The notes: generated by a model from the sequence alone, not told the origin. Positions 36,459-45,760 are shown, counted from the stretch's first letter. The stretch: DNA of 64,000 bases from DASWJS01 sp036397035 (GCA_036397035.1 DASWJS010000017.1:124001-188000), one strand, 5' to 3'. A program made the numbers and translations.

Positions 36459-39128
36459 TTAGCGCGAAGAGAGTGACTTCGACAGTGTGCTCCTCCGTGC
36501 ACAGAGGCCTCCGACACACCCCAGCAACAACCACAGCGTGAGCATGGAGGCGAGGTCGCCCGGCGATCGAGCCAGGAACATCGCCGCCTCGATGATCCGA
36601 GGGACGAGGCCCTGTGCGGGTGGCGCCGTCGTTTCGACGATCACTCCGGCGTCTGGCGTGTCGCCACCGAATGGGCCCAGGACTGGGGGAAGCAAGGGGA
36701 TCGGTGGGGGATCCCCTGCCGTCGGCAACGACGTCACGCCGTAGAGCGCGGAAGACTCGATCGCCGCAAACTGAAGCACCAAGCGAGACTTCTCCGCCCA
36801 GTCATTGTAGATCTCTACGTGCAACGCTGGAACGGCGGCTGATGAGTCATTGTTCATGACCAGGTCGTTGATGTAGTCCGCCATTTGTTCCCGGTACGCA
36901 GCGAACGCGCCTCCCTTGGTTTCGATCACGTCCGGTTTGGGCACGCGTATGCGCATTAGGTGTGAAAACTCGTCGTTCACATGGCGGGCGAGAACACGTG
37001 CGTCGCACTCCTCGCACGCATAGACCACGGCCCCCGACGCGTCGAGGATCCGGGCCCCCGAGATCGTTGCCCTCGCTGCGACATCGGCGGTGCCGTCCAT
37101 GCCCGCAGCCGCCGTGGTCACTGCGTTACGTATCTCAGCAATACGCAACTCGCCAACGCCCGGGATCTCAATGCTAAGGTTGTCCACCACTGCCAGCGTC
37201 CCGAGCGACGCGCCCTCCCCAATGCGTCGATTTGCCGTTGCCTTGAATCGAGCACTCCCGACTGCAATCGTACCGACCGATAGGTGATCGGCCCCGAACG
37301 CGCTCGCGCGGGACTCCGCAACGGCTCGCTCTTGCGAGAGATCGCATTCAACGGTGGCGCGGCCAGCGGGCCCCGATGGGTCCTCGCGAGCGGGCTCACC
37401 TCCCGGGTCAAGACAGGAGGCAGGCGACCAGCGCCACTCGAGCGCAGACGCGACCTCCGTTCGCCTGTCACTGACAGGGGATTCTTGGAGCGCATCCGGA
37501 TCTGCACCAGTCAAGTTCCCACTCTCGACGTCGTTCTGCAGCGTTCGGAGCTGGTCCCTCGTTACATCGTCGGTGACGACCGCCTGAGCGGTCGCCGAAG
37601 CCCCCACGTTGCGCAGGTCCATCGAGGTAAGTCGAGCGACCCAGAATCCTCGATCCCCGGGTGTTGCAAGCTCACGATCGACCTGTCCTCCCACGGCGCC
37701 GGTTCGAGCCGGCGAGGTTAGGCCGCTGATGCCTCCGACGAGAAACCCACGCATGCCGAAGCCTCGCGCCGTGGCCGAGTAGTTGGTCAGCGTGTTCGGA
37801 CCCTCGGGCACACCTTCGGTGAGTTGATCGAACTCCGCGGCGGGTTCGGGCGGTGCCAAAGGCGTAACGTCCTTGAAAGCGACCAATCGGTGCTGTGAAT
37901 CGACAAGCCCTTCGGTTGAGATGCCTTGCACTCCCACGAAGATCCGGCGCGTCGCCGGATCGACCACGATGTTCTTGGCGAGATGGGCTTGAAGGAGCCC
38001 CGCCTGTGACGCAGTCTGATGGACTTGCCCTCTCGGCACGGGAGTGGCGCGAAGGTCTGTCACCAGTATTCCTGTGCGGGGTCCATCGAGCGTGTAAAGA
38101 TGGCCTGTCGCAGGGTCGGCGCCCAACGTGAAGTTCTTCGGGCTCGTCGTCGGCACGAAGCCCACCCACGCCGACATCGCCCCGTCGAAGACCCACGCAC
38201 CCGGGTTCGCCCTTGAGCTGCTGAGGAAGGACAAGCGCTCGGTCGTAGGATCGAAGACTGCCCGCGAGACCGCCCCAACTTGCTCGAAGAAGCCGCCTGA
38301 CGCACGGTAGAACTCCTCCGGGAAGGAAGCCGCTTCGACCGAGGTTGCTATCGGCGAGATCGTAAGCTTCAGCACACCGGCCGGCCCCGGATACATCGTG
38401 GCGTCCTGATAGGCGTCCGGGCGAGCGCACAGTACGTACAGCGCTTCATGTCGCACGCTGCGGAAGATGTGTCCCTCGTCGCCAGCGTATGTCATCGGGC
38501 GGACGCACATCTTGAGGTTGCGCATCCAGGCGAGGGTACCGTTCGCAGCGTCCAGTGCGAGCACGGTAACCGGATAGTAGGGAGCTCGGAAGAATGTCAA
38601 TGTATGCTCACTGCTGGATCCGATGACCGTTCCGGCCACATAGACTCTGTCATCTTCCGCGGAGTATGTTAGTGCTTGGATGAAGAAACCCGGTATGATC
38701 TTGTTGATGTCCCATCCGGCGCTCAGCTGGAACGTTCGGAGGTCGAGCACGCGGATCACCGAGTGCTCTTCCCCGCCTAGCGCACTGTCGCGGTCGGCGA
38801 CGAAGACGCGTCGGCGGGGGAGATCCGGCGCTACCGTGCTGTCCCCGAAGTCACCCGCCACTTGCTGCGAACGAAGAAACATCTTCCCGTACGGCGCGTC
38901 CAGATCGTACTCCGCGAAGTCGCTCTCCACCTTGACATAGAGCCTCCGGCGGGGCGCGTCGACAAATAATGGCCTTGCCGCGCCTTCCGTAACGAGACCC
39001 TGATAGACCAGGCCGGATTTGTAGGCGGGCTTCGCGAGACCGGATTGGGCCGGCAGTAACACTGCGGACCCGAGCACGATGACGACCGCACCGCGGCGAA
39101 GCGGGGTCAAGATCCATCGGATTCTCAT
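36459..39128 (-). CDS. Large exported beta-propeller-like surface protein with C-terminal anchor
   Basis: 889 residues. Signal peptide RRGAVVIVLGSAVLLPAQSGLA. Residues about 40-420 contain recurring strand motifs (RRLYVKVESDFAEYDL, RRVFVADRD, DRVYVAGTVI, GHLYTLDGP, RRIFVGVQGI) typical of beta-propeller blades. Residues about 450-830 hold two Ala/Gly/Thr-rich modules (GADHLSVGTIAVGSARFKA; AVTTAAAGMDGTADVAARA). A hydrophobic helix LASMLTLWLLLGCVGGLCARR ends the protein as an anchor. Start ATG 39128, 5 bases after the upstream small secreted gene. Function unknown; cell-surface location inferred. Confidence 0.8.
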   Translation of the reverse strand: MRIRWILTPLRRGAVVIVLGSAVLLPAQSGLAKPAYKSGLVYQGLVTEGAARPLFVDAPRRRLYVKVESDFAEYDLDAPYGKMFLRSQQVAGDFGDSTVAPDLPRRRVFVADRDSALGGEEHSVIRVLDLRTFQLSAGWDINKIIPGFFIQALTYSAEDDRVYVAGTVIGSSSEHTLTFFRAPYYPVTVLALDAANGTLAWMRNLKMCVRPMTYAGDEGHIFRSVRHEALYVLCARPDAYQDATMYPGPAGVLKLTISPIATSVEAASFPEEFYRASGGFFEQVGAVSRAVFDPTTERLSFLSSSRANPGAWVFDGAMSAWVGFVPTTSPKNFTLGADPATGHLYTLDGPRTGILVTDLRATPVPRGQVHQTASQAGLLQAHLAKNIVVDPATRRIFVGVQGISTEGLVDSQHRLVAFKDVTPLAPPEPAAEFDQLTEGVPEGPNTLTNYSATARGFGMRGFLVGGISGLTSPARTGAVGGQVDRELATPGDRGFWVARLTSMDLRNVGASATAQAVVTDDVTRDQLRTLQNDVESGNLTGADPDALQESPVSDRRTEVASALEWRWSPASCLDPGGEPAREDPSGPAGRATVECDLSQERAVAESRASAFGADHLSVGTIAVGSARFKATANRRIGEGASLGTLAVVDNLSIEIPGVGELRIAEIRNAVTTAAAGMDGTADVAARATISGARILDASGAVVYACEECDARVLARHVNDEFSHLMRIRVPKPDVIETKGGAFAAYREQMADYINDLVMNNDSSAAVPALHVEIYNDWAEKSRLVLQFAAIESSALYGVTSLPTAGDPPPIPLLPPVLGPFGGDTPDAGVIVETTAPPAQGLVPRIIEAAMFLARSPGDLASMLTLWLLLGCVGGLCARRSTLSKSLSSR

Positions 39129-39133
39129 GGCCT

Positions 39134-39610
39134 CTAGCTGATCTTGGTAATCGTGACGTTCACGCCAGCCCATGCGAACGCGTTGGTAGTGAAGGCTACT
39201 TCGAGGTACCGCGCTCCTTTGACGTCCATTGTGCATGTGGCGCTGTTCTCGAGGAATGCGCGACAGTCCTCTGCGAAGGCACGGTCCGTCGGGTCGCACG
39301 AGCCCCACAGCCGCCCATCCGCGCTTGGGTTTGCCCCTGGAGTCGTCAGGTCGGCGCCGTCTACCTTGATTCGCACCTTGCTGAATCCGGTCACGTTGAA
39401 GTAAGCACCAAAGGCCCCGTTGCGCGTGTCGTCCGTCTCGGCGCATCCTGATGCGGCGAACTGGAGGCGCTCCGCTTGCATAGCTGTGCCGAAGGGGAGC
39501 AATACGCTGCCGCGCACCGTCGTAGTGGCTTGAGCAAGCGGCGCCAAGAGAAGCATGGAAGCAACTGCGAGCATCAAGGTTCTTGGCCGTCGTTTCGCCG
39601 TTACGTTCAT
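39134..39610 (-). CDS. Small secreted protein upstream of the propeller gene
   Basis: 158 residues with signal peptide RTLMLAVASMLLLAPLAQA and a perfect AAGGAGGT 6 bases before the ATG. The mature part looks beta-sandwich-like: TTVRGSVLLPFGTAMQAERLQFAASGCAE at its start and ARYLEVAFTTNAFAWAGVNVTITKIS at its end, with four cysteines in the middle. Not recognised. It sits 5 bases upstream of the propeller gene and is probably co-expressed as a partner. Confidence 0.78.
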   Translation of the reverse strand: MNVTAKRRPRTLMLAVASMLLLAPLAQATTTVRGSVLLPFGTAMQAERLQFAASGCAETDDTRNGAFGAYFNVTGFSKVRIKVDGADLTTPGANPSADGRLWGSCDPTDRAFAEDCRAFLENSATCTMDVKGARYLEVAFTTNAFAWAGVNVTITKIS

Positions 39611-39741
39611 CCAAAACCTCCTTGACTGGGATCCAACACTCGACTACGAACTTCGGAGCCCGACTCCTCCCCTCCATCCGTAGGCGCGATCTGACCTCAC
39701 CTGGAGGTACGTTCTGAACCTCAGAGCGTCTCAAGCTCGGG

Positions 39742-39775
39742 CAAAACGGAAGGGGAGGACAACTCCTCCCCTTCC
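39742..39775 (-). terminator. Strong intrinsic terminator after paralogue B
   Basis: Perfect 12-base stem GGAAGGGGAGGA / TCCTCCCCTTCC (39748-39759 and 39764-39775) with a 4-base loop, followed on the minus strand by GTTTTG. It isolates paralogue B from the downstream secreted pair. Confidence 0.8.
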
Positions 39776-39847
39776 ATTCAATTCCGTCAACCGAGATCCC
39801 TCACCAGGAATGACGGCTGATCCTAGATTCTTAGAGGTGCGCGATCC

Positions 39848-40468
39848 TCACGCCGGAACGACGACCCCGCCGCCGTAGAAGTTGATTTTGAGATCATCGC
39901 TTGTGCCGATGCCCTCACAACGTTCGAGGAACTTCACGGGATCGAATTCCGCGGCTGTTGGATCGAGCTCCTTGGGCAAGAAAGCAACCACGCCGACCAC
40001 GGTGCCGGCGTCACCGACGGCCGTGACAACGGCCACTGGGCCGACACGGATGTAACTGAACTCGTAAGGATCCGCTCCGGTCTTGTCGTCAAGCAGGAGC
40101 GTGCCGGACGCATTGCCTTGGAGGCATGTGATCTCATCGTAGTGGAGTCCGCCGTTCCCAAGGTTGTACTTCTTGATCACGGGAGCAGTTGGGCCCATCA
40201 GGTCGGCTCCGTAGAAGTAGATCTTCCCCTGCACCAGACCGACGTCTCCCCCGGGTTGAGCTATCGGGAAGTCGGGAATAGTCGCGGCGCAGTGCGCATC
40301 CTTCACCGTGGCCTTCTTCGGCTTGATCGGCAGAATCGGGTGCTTGCCGATGGGCGAGTCGATCGGCAGCGGGCATGCCCATGCACCGACGAGCGGACCG
40401 GCTTGCACAACAGGTGCGGCCGAAGCCACCAGCGCCACCGCGATGGCGCTCAACAGCAGTTTCTTCAT
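39848..40468 (-). CDS. Secreted protein of unknown family, paralogue B
   Basis: 206 residues, equal in length to paralogue A. Signal peptide MKKLLLSAIAVALVASAAPVVQA; mature blocks WACPLPIDSPIGKHPILPIKPKKA, YFYGADLMGPTAPVIKKYNL, TGADPYEFSYIRVGP and a terminal FYGGGVVVPA. The four cysteines are conserved. Signal peptide and first 40 mature residues are nearly identical to copy A while the centre has diverged, so the duplication is not very recent or is under selection. Own terminator downstream. Confidence 0.8.
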   Translation of the reverse strand: MKKLLLSAIAVALVASAAPVVQAGPLVGAWACPLPIDSPIGKHPILPIKPKKATVKDAHCAATIPDFPIAQPGGDVGLVQGKIYFYGADLMGPTAPVIKKYNLGNGGLHYDEITCLQGNASGTLLLDDKTGADPYEFSYIRVGPVAVVTAVGDAGTVVGVVAFLPKELDPTAAEFDPVKFLERCEGIGTSDDLKINFYGGGVVVPA

Positions 40469-40784
40469 CTTGCTCTCCCTCCTCTGGGACCTGTTCGGTC
40501 CCTTCCGACCTTCTTCCCGAAGCTGGACGCAGCCGCATTTCAATCGGCCTGTTTCGCTGCTCGGCACCTCCCCTCAAAGCGCGCCGGTCCCGTTCGGGCA
40601 ATTCGGGATTCAAGCGACCGAAGCGGTGATTGGGAAGGCATAACCGGCCAGGATTTCCCGACCATCAGGCCGGTCGGCGTTGTACAAAAGGTGGGAAATC
40701 CGTGAACGGGCGATGAACGCCGAGGTCAGCGCCGGGAAAGAGCGCCTGGGAAGAGCGTGGGTTTCAGCGGTCGCGCGAGAGCGG
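40469..40784 (-). repeat. Gene-free stretch holding duplicated 5' leader, copy B
   Basis: 316 bases without a gene. The part to about 40662 is the leader of paralogue B, conserved with copy A in the same blocks and order. GGAAATCCTG lies 190 bases from the ATG here and 184 in copy A. The remainder to 40784 is the region after a response-regulator stop; I see no terminator or promoter there that I would defend. Confidence 0.6.
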
Positions 40785-41465
40785 TTACTGGCCCGCGGCT
40801 CGGGGCGTGTCCATCTCGGTCATGACCCGCACCAGGCCTTGGCGGATCGCGACGGCCACCGCCTCGGCTCGCGACTTCACTCCCAGCTTCTGGAAGATCA
40901 CGACCAGGCGCGACGCGACGCGGTCCCGGGACACGCCCACGATCTTGGCGATGTCCCGATTGGTTTTCCCCGCGGTGAGGTGCTGGAGGATCTCGACCTC
41001 CTTCGGCCGGAGGGAATCAAGCCGCGCACGATCGCGCCGGGCGGCCCAGCCCATGATCCGGCCCGCGAGCTTCGAGTCCAGGTAGCTGCCCCCGTCCGCT
41101 ACCGCGCGGATCGCCCGTCGCAGCTCGACGCCGTCGATGTCCTTGATGACGTAGCCCCTCGCCCCGTACAGGAAGGCGCCCTGGACCGCGTCGTCGTCCA
41201 GGTAGGCCGAGAGCATGATCACGCGCCCCGGGAGGCGCCGTTCGGCCATCTCGCGGCACAGCTCGTGTCCGTCCATCCCCGGGAGCCGGTGATCGAGCAC
41301 GACCACGTCGGCGTCGGCGGCCGCGAGCATCTCGACCGCCTGCTCGGCGGACCGGGCTTCGCCGACGACCTGCATCCCGTCTCCGCGCTCGAGGAAGCTG
41401 CGGAGCCCCATCCGTACGATCTCGTGGTCGTCGACCAGGAACACACGCAGCCGCCGTCCCGTCAT
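40785..41465 (-). CDS. NarL/FixJ-type response regulator
   Basis: 226 residues. REC domain: acidic pair in FLVDDHEIVRMGL, phospho-Asp in DVVVLDHRLPGMDG, Lys in YVIKDIDGVELRRAI. LuxR-type HTH: LDSLRPKEVEILQHLTAGKTNRDIAKIVGVS, whose recognition region (RDRVASRLVVIFQKLGV) is a divergent version of the usual TVKxH pattern. The ATG overlaps the kinase stop as ATGA. It is the third gene of a regulator-kinase-regulator operon. Confidence 0.93.
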   Translation of the reverse strand: MTGRRLRVFLVDDHEIVRMGLRSFLERGDGMQVVGEARSAEQAVEMLAAADADVVVLDHRLPGMDGHELCREMAERRLPGRVIMLSAYLDDDAVQGAFLYGARGYVIKDIDGVELRRAIRAVADGGSYLDSKLAGRIMGWAARRDRARLDSLRPKEVEILQHLTAGKTNRDIAKIVGVSRDRVASRLVVIFQKLGVKSRAEAVAVAIRQGLVRVMTEMDTPRAAGQ

Positions 41466-43669
41466 GCAGCCCCTACGGGATCCCGCACCGGCACGCGCGC
41501 CCGCACCTCCAGCCCCCGCGGCGTCGCCGGCTCGGCTCGGAAGGTCCCGCCCACTTCCTCGATGCACTTGGCCATCGTCCGCAGGCCGAAGTGCGCGGCG
41601 GAGCGCCAGTCCTTGACGTCGCGCTGATCCAAGCCGATCCCGTCGTCGCGGATGACCAGCTCGACGACGCCACCCTGCCGTTCGAGCGACAGGATCACGC
41701 CCGTCGCTCGCGCGTGGCGATCCACGTTCACCAGCGCCTCGTGGACCGTCCGGTACAGCGCGCTCTCGGTGTCCTCGGAGAGCTTCGGGAAGCTCTTGTC
41801 GATGCGCACGAACACCGGGACCTGGGTGTTGCGGGTGAACTGGCGCGCGAGCGTCCGCAGGGACGCGACCAGGCCGCGCTGGCGCACGTGCAGGAACGAC
41901 AGCGCGTAGACGGCGCTGCGGACCGCCGACAGCCCGCCCGAGGCCAGGCCGCGCAGCTCGATCAGGCGGCGGAGCATCTCCGGCTCCTGGCTCTCGTGCA
42001 TGGCGTCGGTGCACTTGAGGCCAATGCCGTAGAGCGCCTGGCCAACCGTGTCGTGCAGGTCTCGGGCGATGCGCTCGCGCTCCTGGGCGACCGCCAGCTC
42101 GCGCGATCGGCGCTCGACCACCTTGCGCAGCTTCAGCTTCATCGCGGCCTCGCCGATCCCCTTGGCCAGGACCCGGATGAGCGCCAGCTCGTCGCGGCGG
42201 GGACGGTGCGGCGCTCGCACCCAGAACACGCCCGCGATGCTCCGGTCCATCACGATCGGGAATCCCAGGTTCTCGCCCTCGCGCTCGGGCGCCAGGCCCG
42301 ACGCGCGAACGGTGGCGCCGCGCGACTTCCGCCAGCGCCGGACGACCTCGTCGTCGCGCTCGGTGGGCGCTTCCAGGTCCAACACGTCGCACAGGACCGG
42401 GTCCAGGAAGCTCACCCGGACGCAGTCGATCCCCACGCGGCCGCTCATCCAGGTGTTGAGCTGCGCGATCAGGGTTCCGAAGTTCAGCGCGCCGGCGACC
42501 GTGTCGTGGAGCCCGTAGACGGACTCGATCAGGCGGAGCCTGCCCTGCCGCTCCTCATTGATCCGGGCGTAGGACATGGCGGCCGCTGCTTGATCGGCCA
42601 GGGCCCGGCCGGACGCGATGTCGTCGTCGTCGAAGCCGCCCCCTTCACGCCCGACAACGGCGACGCCGAGCACCCTCCCACGCTCGGAGAGCGGAAGCAA
42701 GAGCCCGTAGTCGACGTCGGTCGGCACCAGGTCCCGCCACTCCGCCAGCGTGCGCACGTCGCGGATCGGGATGGGGCGATTCGGGTCGCCCTCCCACGTG
42801 CGGCGGAAGTACGCCACGCCGTCCTGCGGGAGGTCGGCGAGCACGATGTCGCCTCGCGGCGGCGTCTTCGATCCGGTCGCCGCGACCAGGCGGAGCACCT
42901 CCTCGCGCTCGTCGAGCAGGAACACCCGGGCGTGCGTGCCCGACAGCAGGCGCGCCATTCCCTTGACGACCAGCGCCATGACGCGCGGGAGGCTCTTGCC
43001 CGCTCGAATCGCCGCGGAGCACTCCAGGACGTGCCGCTGCACCTCCAGCGCCCTGGTCTCGCGCTCGATCGACCGGGCGGTGTACAGGGCGATGCCGGCC
43101 GCCGACGCGATCGCGTCGAGCAGACGCTGCTCCACGTGCGAGAACTCATGGCGCTCGGAGACGTAGTCGACGGCGATGAGGCCGAACCGCGCGCCCTGCG
43201 CGCGCATGAACGCGAGCGCGACAGACTTCGAGCCGAGCGACTTCCACGGGTCGGGGATGACCGGCGAGGTCTGCGCGTCCTCGATGACGAGCGGGCCCGG
43301 GTGGCTCCGCAAGATGCCCGAGGGTCCGGTGAACGACAGGTCGATCGGCTCCATCGACTTGAACTGCCGGTCGAGCACGGCCTGGTTTCCGTTGCGGGCG
43401 GCGCCCGCGACCGGCCGCAGCGCGTTCGCGCCCTCCTCGCTCAGCAGGATCCCGCACCGTTCGGCGCCGGTCGCGCGCAGGGCGAGTCCCGCCAAGCGCT
43501 GGAGGATCTCGTTCGTCGCGCCGCCTCCGAGCGTCTCGCCTACCTCGTAGAGGATCTCCAGCTCGTCCTGCTCGAGGTCGATCGCGACCGCCGCCGCCTC
43601 GTCGCCGTCGGGAAGGACCACGCGCCGGCCGAGCCTCGCTTCGCCGATGCCGTGGCTTCGCTGCATCAT
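41462..43669 (-). CDS. GAF-domain sensor histidine kinase (HisKA_3 type)
   Basis: 735 residues without transmembrane helices. Three GAF-like segments span about residues 35-200 (ATGAERCGILLSEEG), 215-370 (THARVFLLDEREEVLRLVAATG) and 385-510 (MSGRVGIDCVRVSFLDP). Then come a HisKA_3 domain with phospho-His in RERERIARDLHDTVGQALYGIGL and HATPase (TVHEALVNVDRHA; DDGIGLD). This domain type partners NarL-family regulators, one of which lies on each side. The signal is unknown. ATG at 43669 overlaps the upstream stop. Confidence 0.93.
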   Translation of the reverse strand: MMQRSHGIGEARLGRRVVLPDGDEAAAVAIDLEQDELEILYEVGETLGGGATNEILQRLAGLALRATGAERCGILLSEEGANALRPVAGAARNGNQAVLDRQFKSMEPIDLSFTGPSGILRSHPGPLVIEDAQTSPVIPDPWKSLGSKSVALAFMRAQGARFGLIAVDYVSERHEFSHVEQRLLDAIASAAGIALYTARSIERETRALEVQRHVLECSAAIRAGKSLPRVMALVVKGMARLLSGTHARVFLLDEREEVLRLVAATGSKTPPRGDIVLADLPQDGVAYFRRTWEGDPNRPIPIRDVRTLAEWRDLVPTDVDYGLLLPLSERGRVLGVAVVGREGGGFDDDDIASGRALADQAAAAMSYARINEERQGRLRLIESVYGLHDTVAGALNFGTLIAQLNTWMSGRVGIDCVRVSFLDPVLCDVLDLEAPTERDDEVVRRWRKSRGATVRASGLAPEREGENLGFPIVMDRSIAGVFWVRAPHRPRRDELALIRVLAKGIGEAAMKLKLRKVVERRSRELAVAQERERIARDLHDTVGQALYGIGLKCTDAMHESQEPEMLRRLIELRGLASGGLSAVRSAVYALSFLHVRQRGLVASLRTLARQFTRNTQVPVFVRIDKSFPKLSEDTESALYRTVHEALVNVDRHARATGVILSLERQGGVVELVIRDDGIGLDQRDVKDWRSAAHFGLRTMAKCIEEVGGTFRAEPATPRGLEVRARVPVRDPVGAA

Positions 43670-44379
43670 CAGATCAACCCCTTGCGGATGCCGACGGCCA
43701 CGGCCTGCGAGCGCGTGCTCACGTCGAACTTCTCCATGATCGAGCGCAGCGTCAGCTTGACGCTCTGCGCGCTGACGTTCAGTCGCTCGCCGATCGCCGG
43801 GTTCGACAAGCCTTCGGACACGAGCTGCAGGACGGTCTTCTCCACCGGCGTCAAAGCCTCGTGGCCTTCCAGGAGCGCCCGGGACGAGCGAGCCCACCCG
43901 AGCACCTTGTCGGTCACCTGGGGCGCGAGCACGGCGTCGCCGCGAGCGACGGCCCGGATCGAGTGGATCAGGTCTTGCCCGAGCGCGTCTTTCAGCACGT
44001 ACCCGCGCGCCCCGGCCACGAGGCTCGCGTGGATGACGTCGTCGTCGACGTACGTCGTGAGGATCACCACGGAGATCTCAGGTTTGCGTCGCGTGATCTC
44101 GGCGCACACGGCCGAGCCGCTCATCCCCGGCAGCCGGTGGTCGAGCAGCACGACGTCGGGGCGCAGCTCGTCGAGTTGCGCCAGCGTCTCCTCACCCGAC
44201 GCGAGCGAACCGACGATCGCGATCCCGGGCTCCCTCTCCAGCAGCGTCGCGAGACCCGAGCGCACGACTTCGTGGTCGTCGACGATGAGCAGCCGGATCG
44301 GGCGCGCCGGCCTGGCGTCCGGGTCGGCCGATCCGGATGCCTCGTGAGCCCACGGCCCCCCTGCGATCGAGTGCGACAT
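43669..44379 (-). CDS. NarL/FixJ-type response regulator
   Basis: 236 residues. A Ser/Ala-rich 30-residue N-terminus precedes the REC domain (LLIVDDHEVVRSGLATLL; DVVLLDHRLPGMSG; YVLKDALGQDLIHSI). The LuxR HTH is HEALTPVEKTVLQLVSEGLSNPAIGERLNVSAQSVKLTLRSIMEKFDVSTRSQ. ATG at 44379 has GGGAGG close upstream. It is a divergent paralogue of the regulator at 40785-41465, both sharing the central kinase. Confidence 0.93.
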   Translation of the reverse strand: MSHSIAGGPWAHEASGSADPDARPARPIRLLIVDDHEVVRSGLATLLEREPGIAIVGSLASGEETLAQLDELRPDVVLLDHRLPGMSGSAVCAEITRRKPEISVVILTTYVDDDVIHASLVAGARGYVLKDALGQDLIHSIRAVARGDAVLAPQVTDKVLGWARSSRALLEGHEALTPVEKTVLQLVSEGLSNPAIGERLNVSAQSVKLTLRSIMEKFDVSTRSQAVAVGIRKGLI

Positions 44380-44598
44380 CTCGCCTCCCAACCAAGATCG
44401 AACGTCGATTCGATGTCACCAGGTAGTACGGGAATGAGCCGAACGCGTCTCTCGGGGGTAGACAGGTGCAGGTCAGGGAGCATTGGCGCCGGCTCATTGG
44501 CCAAATGGTCCAACCAAATCGAAAGGGGGTGCCGAGAGGACTTCCGCCCGCCTTGACGAATAGAGTTCGCAGGCCCCGACGCCGATGGTGGAGGAGAG

Positions 44599-45750
44599 AT
44601 GCTGACGGCTCCCCGTTCGACTCGCCGCAAGCGGCGAGTCGTGAGCGTGGCTTTCGCCGAGATGACCGATTCGCAACTCGTCGCCGCCGCTACGGATGGG
44701 GACTCCCGAGCCTTCGACGAACTCTACGGACGCTACTGGGGCGACGTCCGCGGATACTGCCGCCGGTTCCTCAACGACCCCATGCGGGTCGACGACCTGG
44801 CGCAAGAGACGTTCCTTCGCGCGTTGAAGCACCTTCCCCGGTTCAAGCCGGGCCAGCGGCTGTGGCCGTGGCTCATGGTGATCGCGCGCAACGTCTGCAT
44901 CGACGAGCTTCGTCTGCGCCAGACCGCCCACCTGAGCACCGACGCCGACGACGAGTTCCCGGAAGAAGAGACGCTTCCGGTCCTGATCGAGGACACGGTC
45001 GCGGAGGAGATCGTTCGCAGGGAGGAGTGCGCGGAGCTGCGCAGGACGCTCGCCCGCGGGTTCGCGGCCCTGACGCCCAGGGACCGGCGCATCATCTGGC
45101 TGCACACCGTCGAGGAGTGGGACTGGGACTCCATCGCCGAAGCCGACCGGTCGACCTCGAACTCCGTTCGCAACGCGGCTTGGCGCGCCCGTCGCTACCT
45201 GAAGACGGTGGTCGAGGAGGGGCGTTCGCCGTTCGCCCTGTTCCCGGGCCTGCACGCGCTCAAGCGACTCGCAAGCCGCATGCGCTATCGCATGACCGAC
45301 GTGTCCTCCCGGCTGTCGAGCATCTCGGACGCGCGGCTTGCGAGCGATCAGGTCGCCGCGGTGATGGTCGGCTTCGGCTTGGTCGTCGCGAGCTTCGGCC
45401 TCGCGGCGGACGGCACCCCACCCGAGCTGGTAGAGCCCGCCGCCCCGTTCTCCTACGAGCGTCCGGCGGGCGCCGAGTCCTGGCTAGACGATCACGACGG
45501 CGAGTCGAACCCACCGGTCGACGTTGCATCGCGGCAGCCGGCGACCGCGCCGTCCGATGAGCCCGACCTCCCCTTCTATACCGAAACCGACCACAACCCG
45601 GGCGCGGTCGGCCCGAAGCGAGGCAAGCTCGTCATCGACGTCAAGGATCCCGACGGCAACTCCTTGCTCTACTCCGAAGACGAGTACACGTGCGCTCACG
45701 ATGAGAGTGCAATCCTTCCCACGGAAGGACCGATAACCGCGTACTGCTGA
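44599..45750 (+). CDS. ECF sigma factor with C-terminal membrane segment and exported tail
   Basis: 383 residues, roughly twice an ordinary ECF sigma. Region 2 spans about 40-105 (FDELYGRYWGDVRGYCRRFL; RVDDLAQETFLRAL; WLMVIARNVCIDELR) and region 4 about 145-202 (LARGFAALTPRDRRIIWL; WDWDSIAEADRSTSNSVRNAAWRARR). After it come an amphipathic stretch, one hydrophobic helix (about 251-269, VAAVMVGFGLVVASFGLA) and about 110 polar residues ending in TAYC. A built-in membrane tether that could sense the envelope is inferred. No anti-sigma gene is adjacent. It is convergent with a small secreted gene 10 bases away. Confidence 0.88.
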   Translation: MLTAPRSTRRKRRVVSVAFAEMTDSQLVAAATDGDSRAFDELYGRYWGDVRGYCRRFLNDPMRVDDLAQETFLRALKHLPRFKPGQRLWPWLMVIARNVCIDELRLRQTAHLSTDADDEFPEEETLPVLIEDTVAEEIVRREECAELRRTLARGFAALTPRDRRIIWLHTVEEWDWDSIAEADRSTSNSVRNAAWRARRYLKTVVEEGRSPFALFPGLHALKRLASRMRYRMTDVSSRLSSISDARLASDQVAAVMVGFGLVVASFGLAADGTPPELVEPAAPFSYERPAGAESWLDDHDGESNPPVDVASRQPATAPSDEPDLPFYTETDHNPGAVGPKRGKLVIDVKDPDGNSLLYSEDEYTCAHDESAILPTEGPITAYC

Positions 45751-45760
45751 CCTGATGCGT

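Noticed and set aside
40730..40765. Terminator hairpin after the response regulator
   Set aside because: The GGCGCT/GGCGCT pair is a direct, not inverted, repeat and cannot form a stem.
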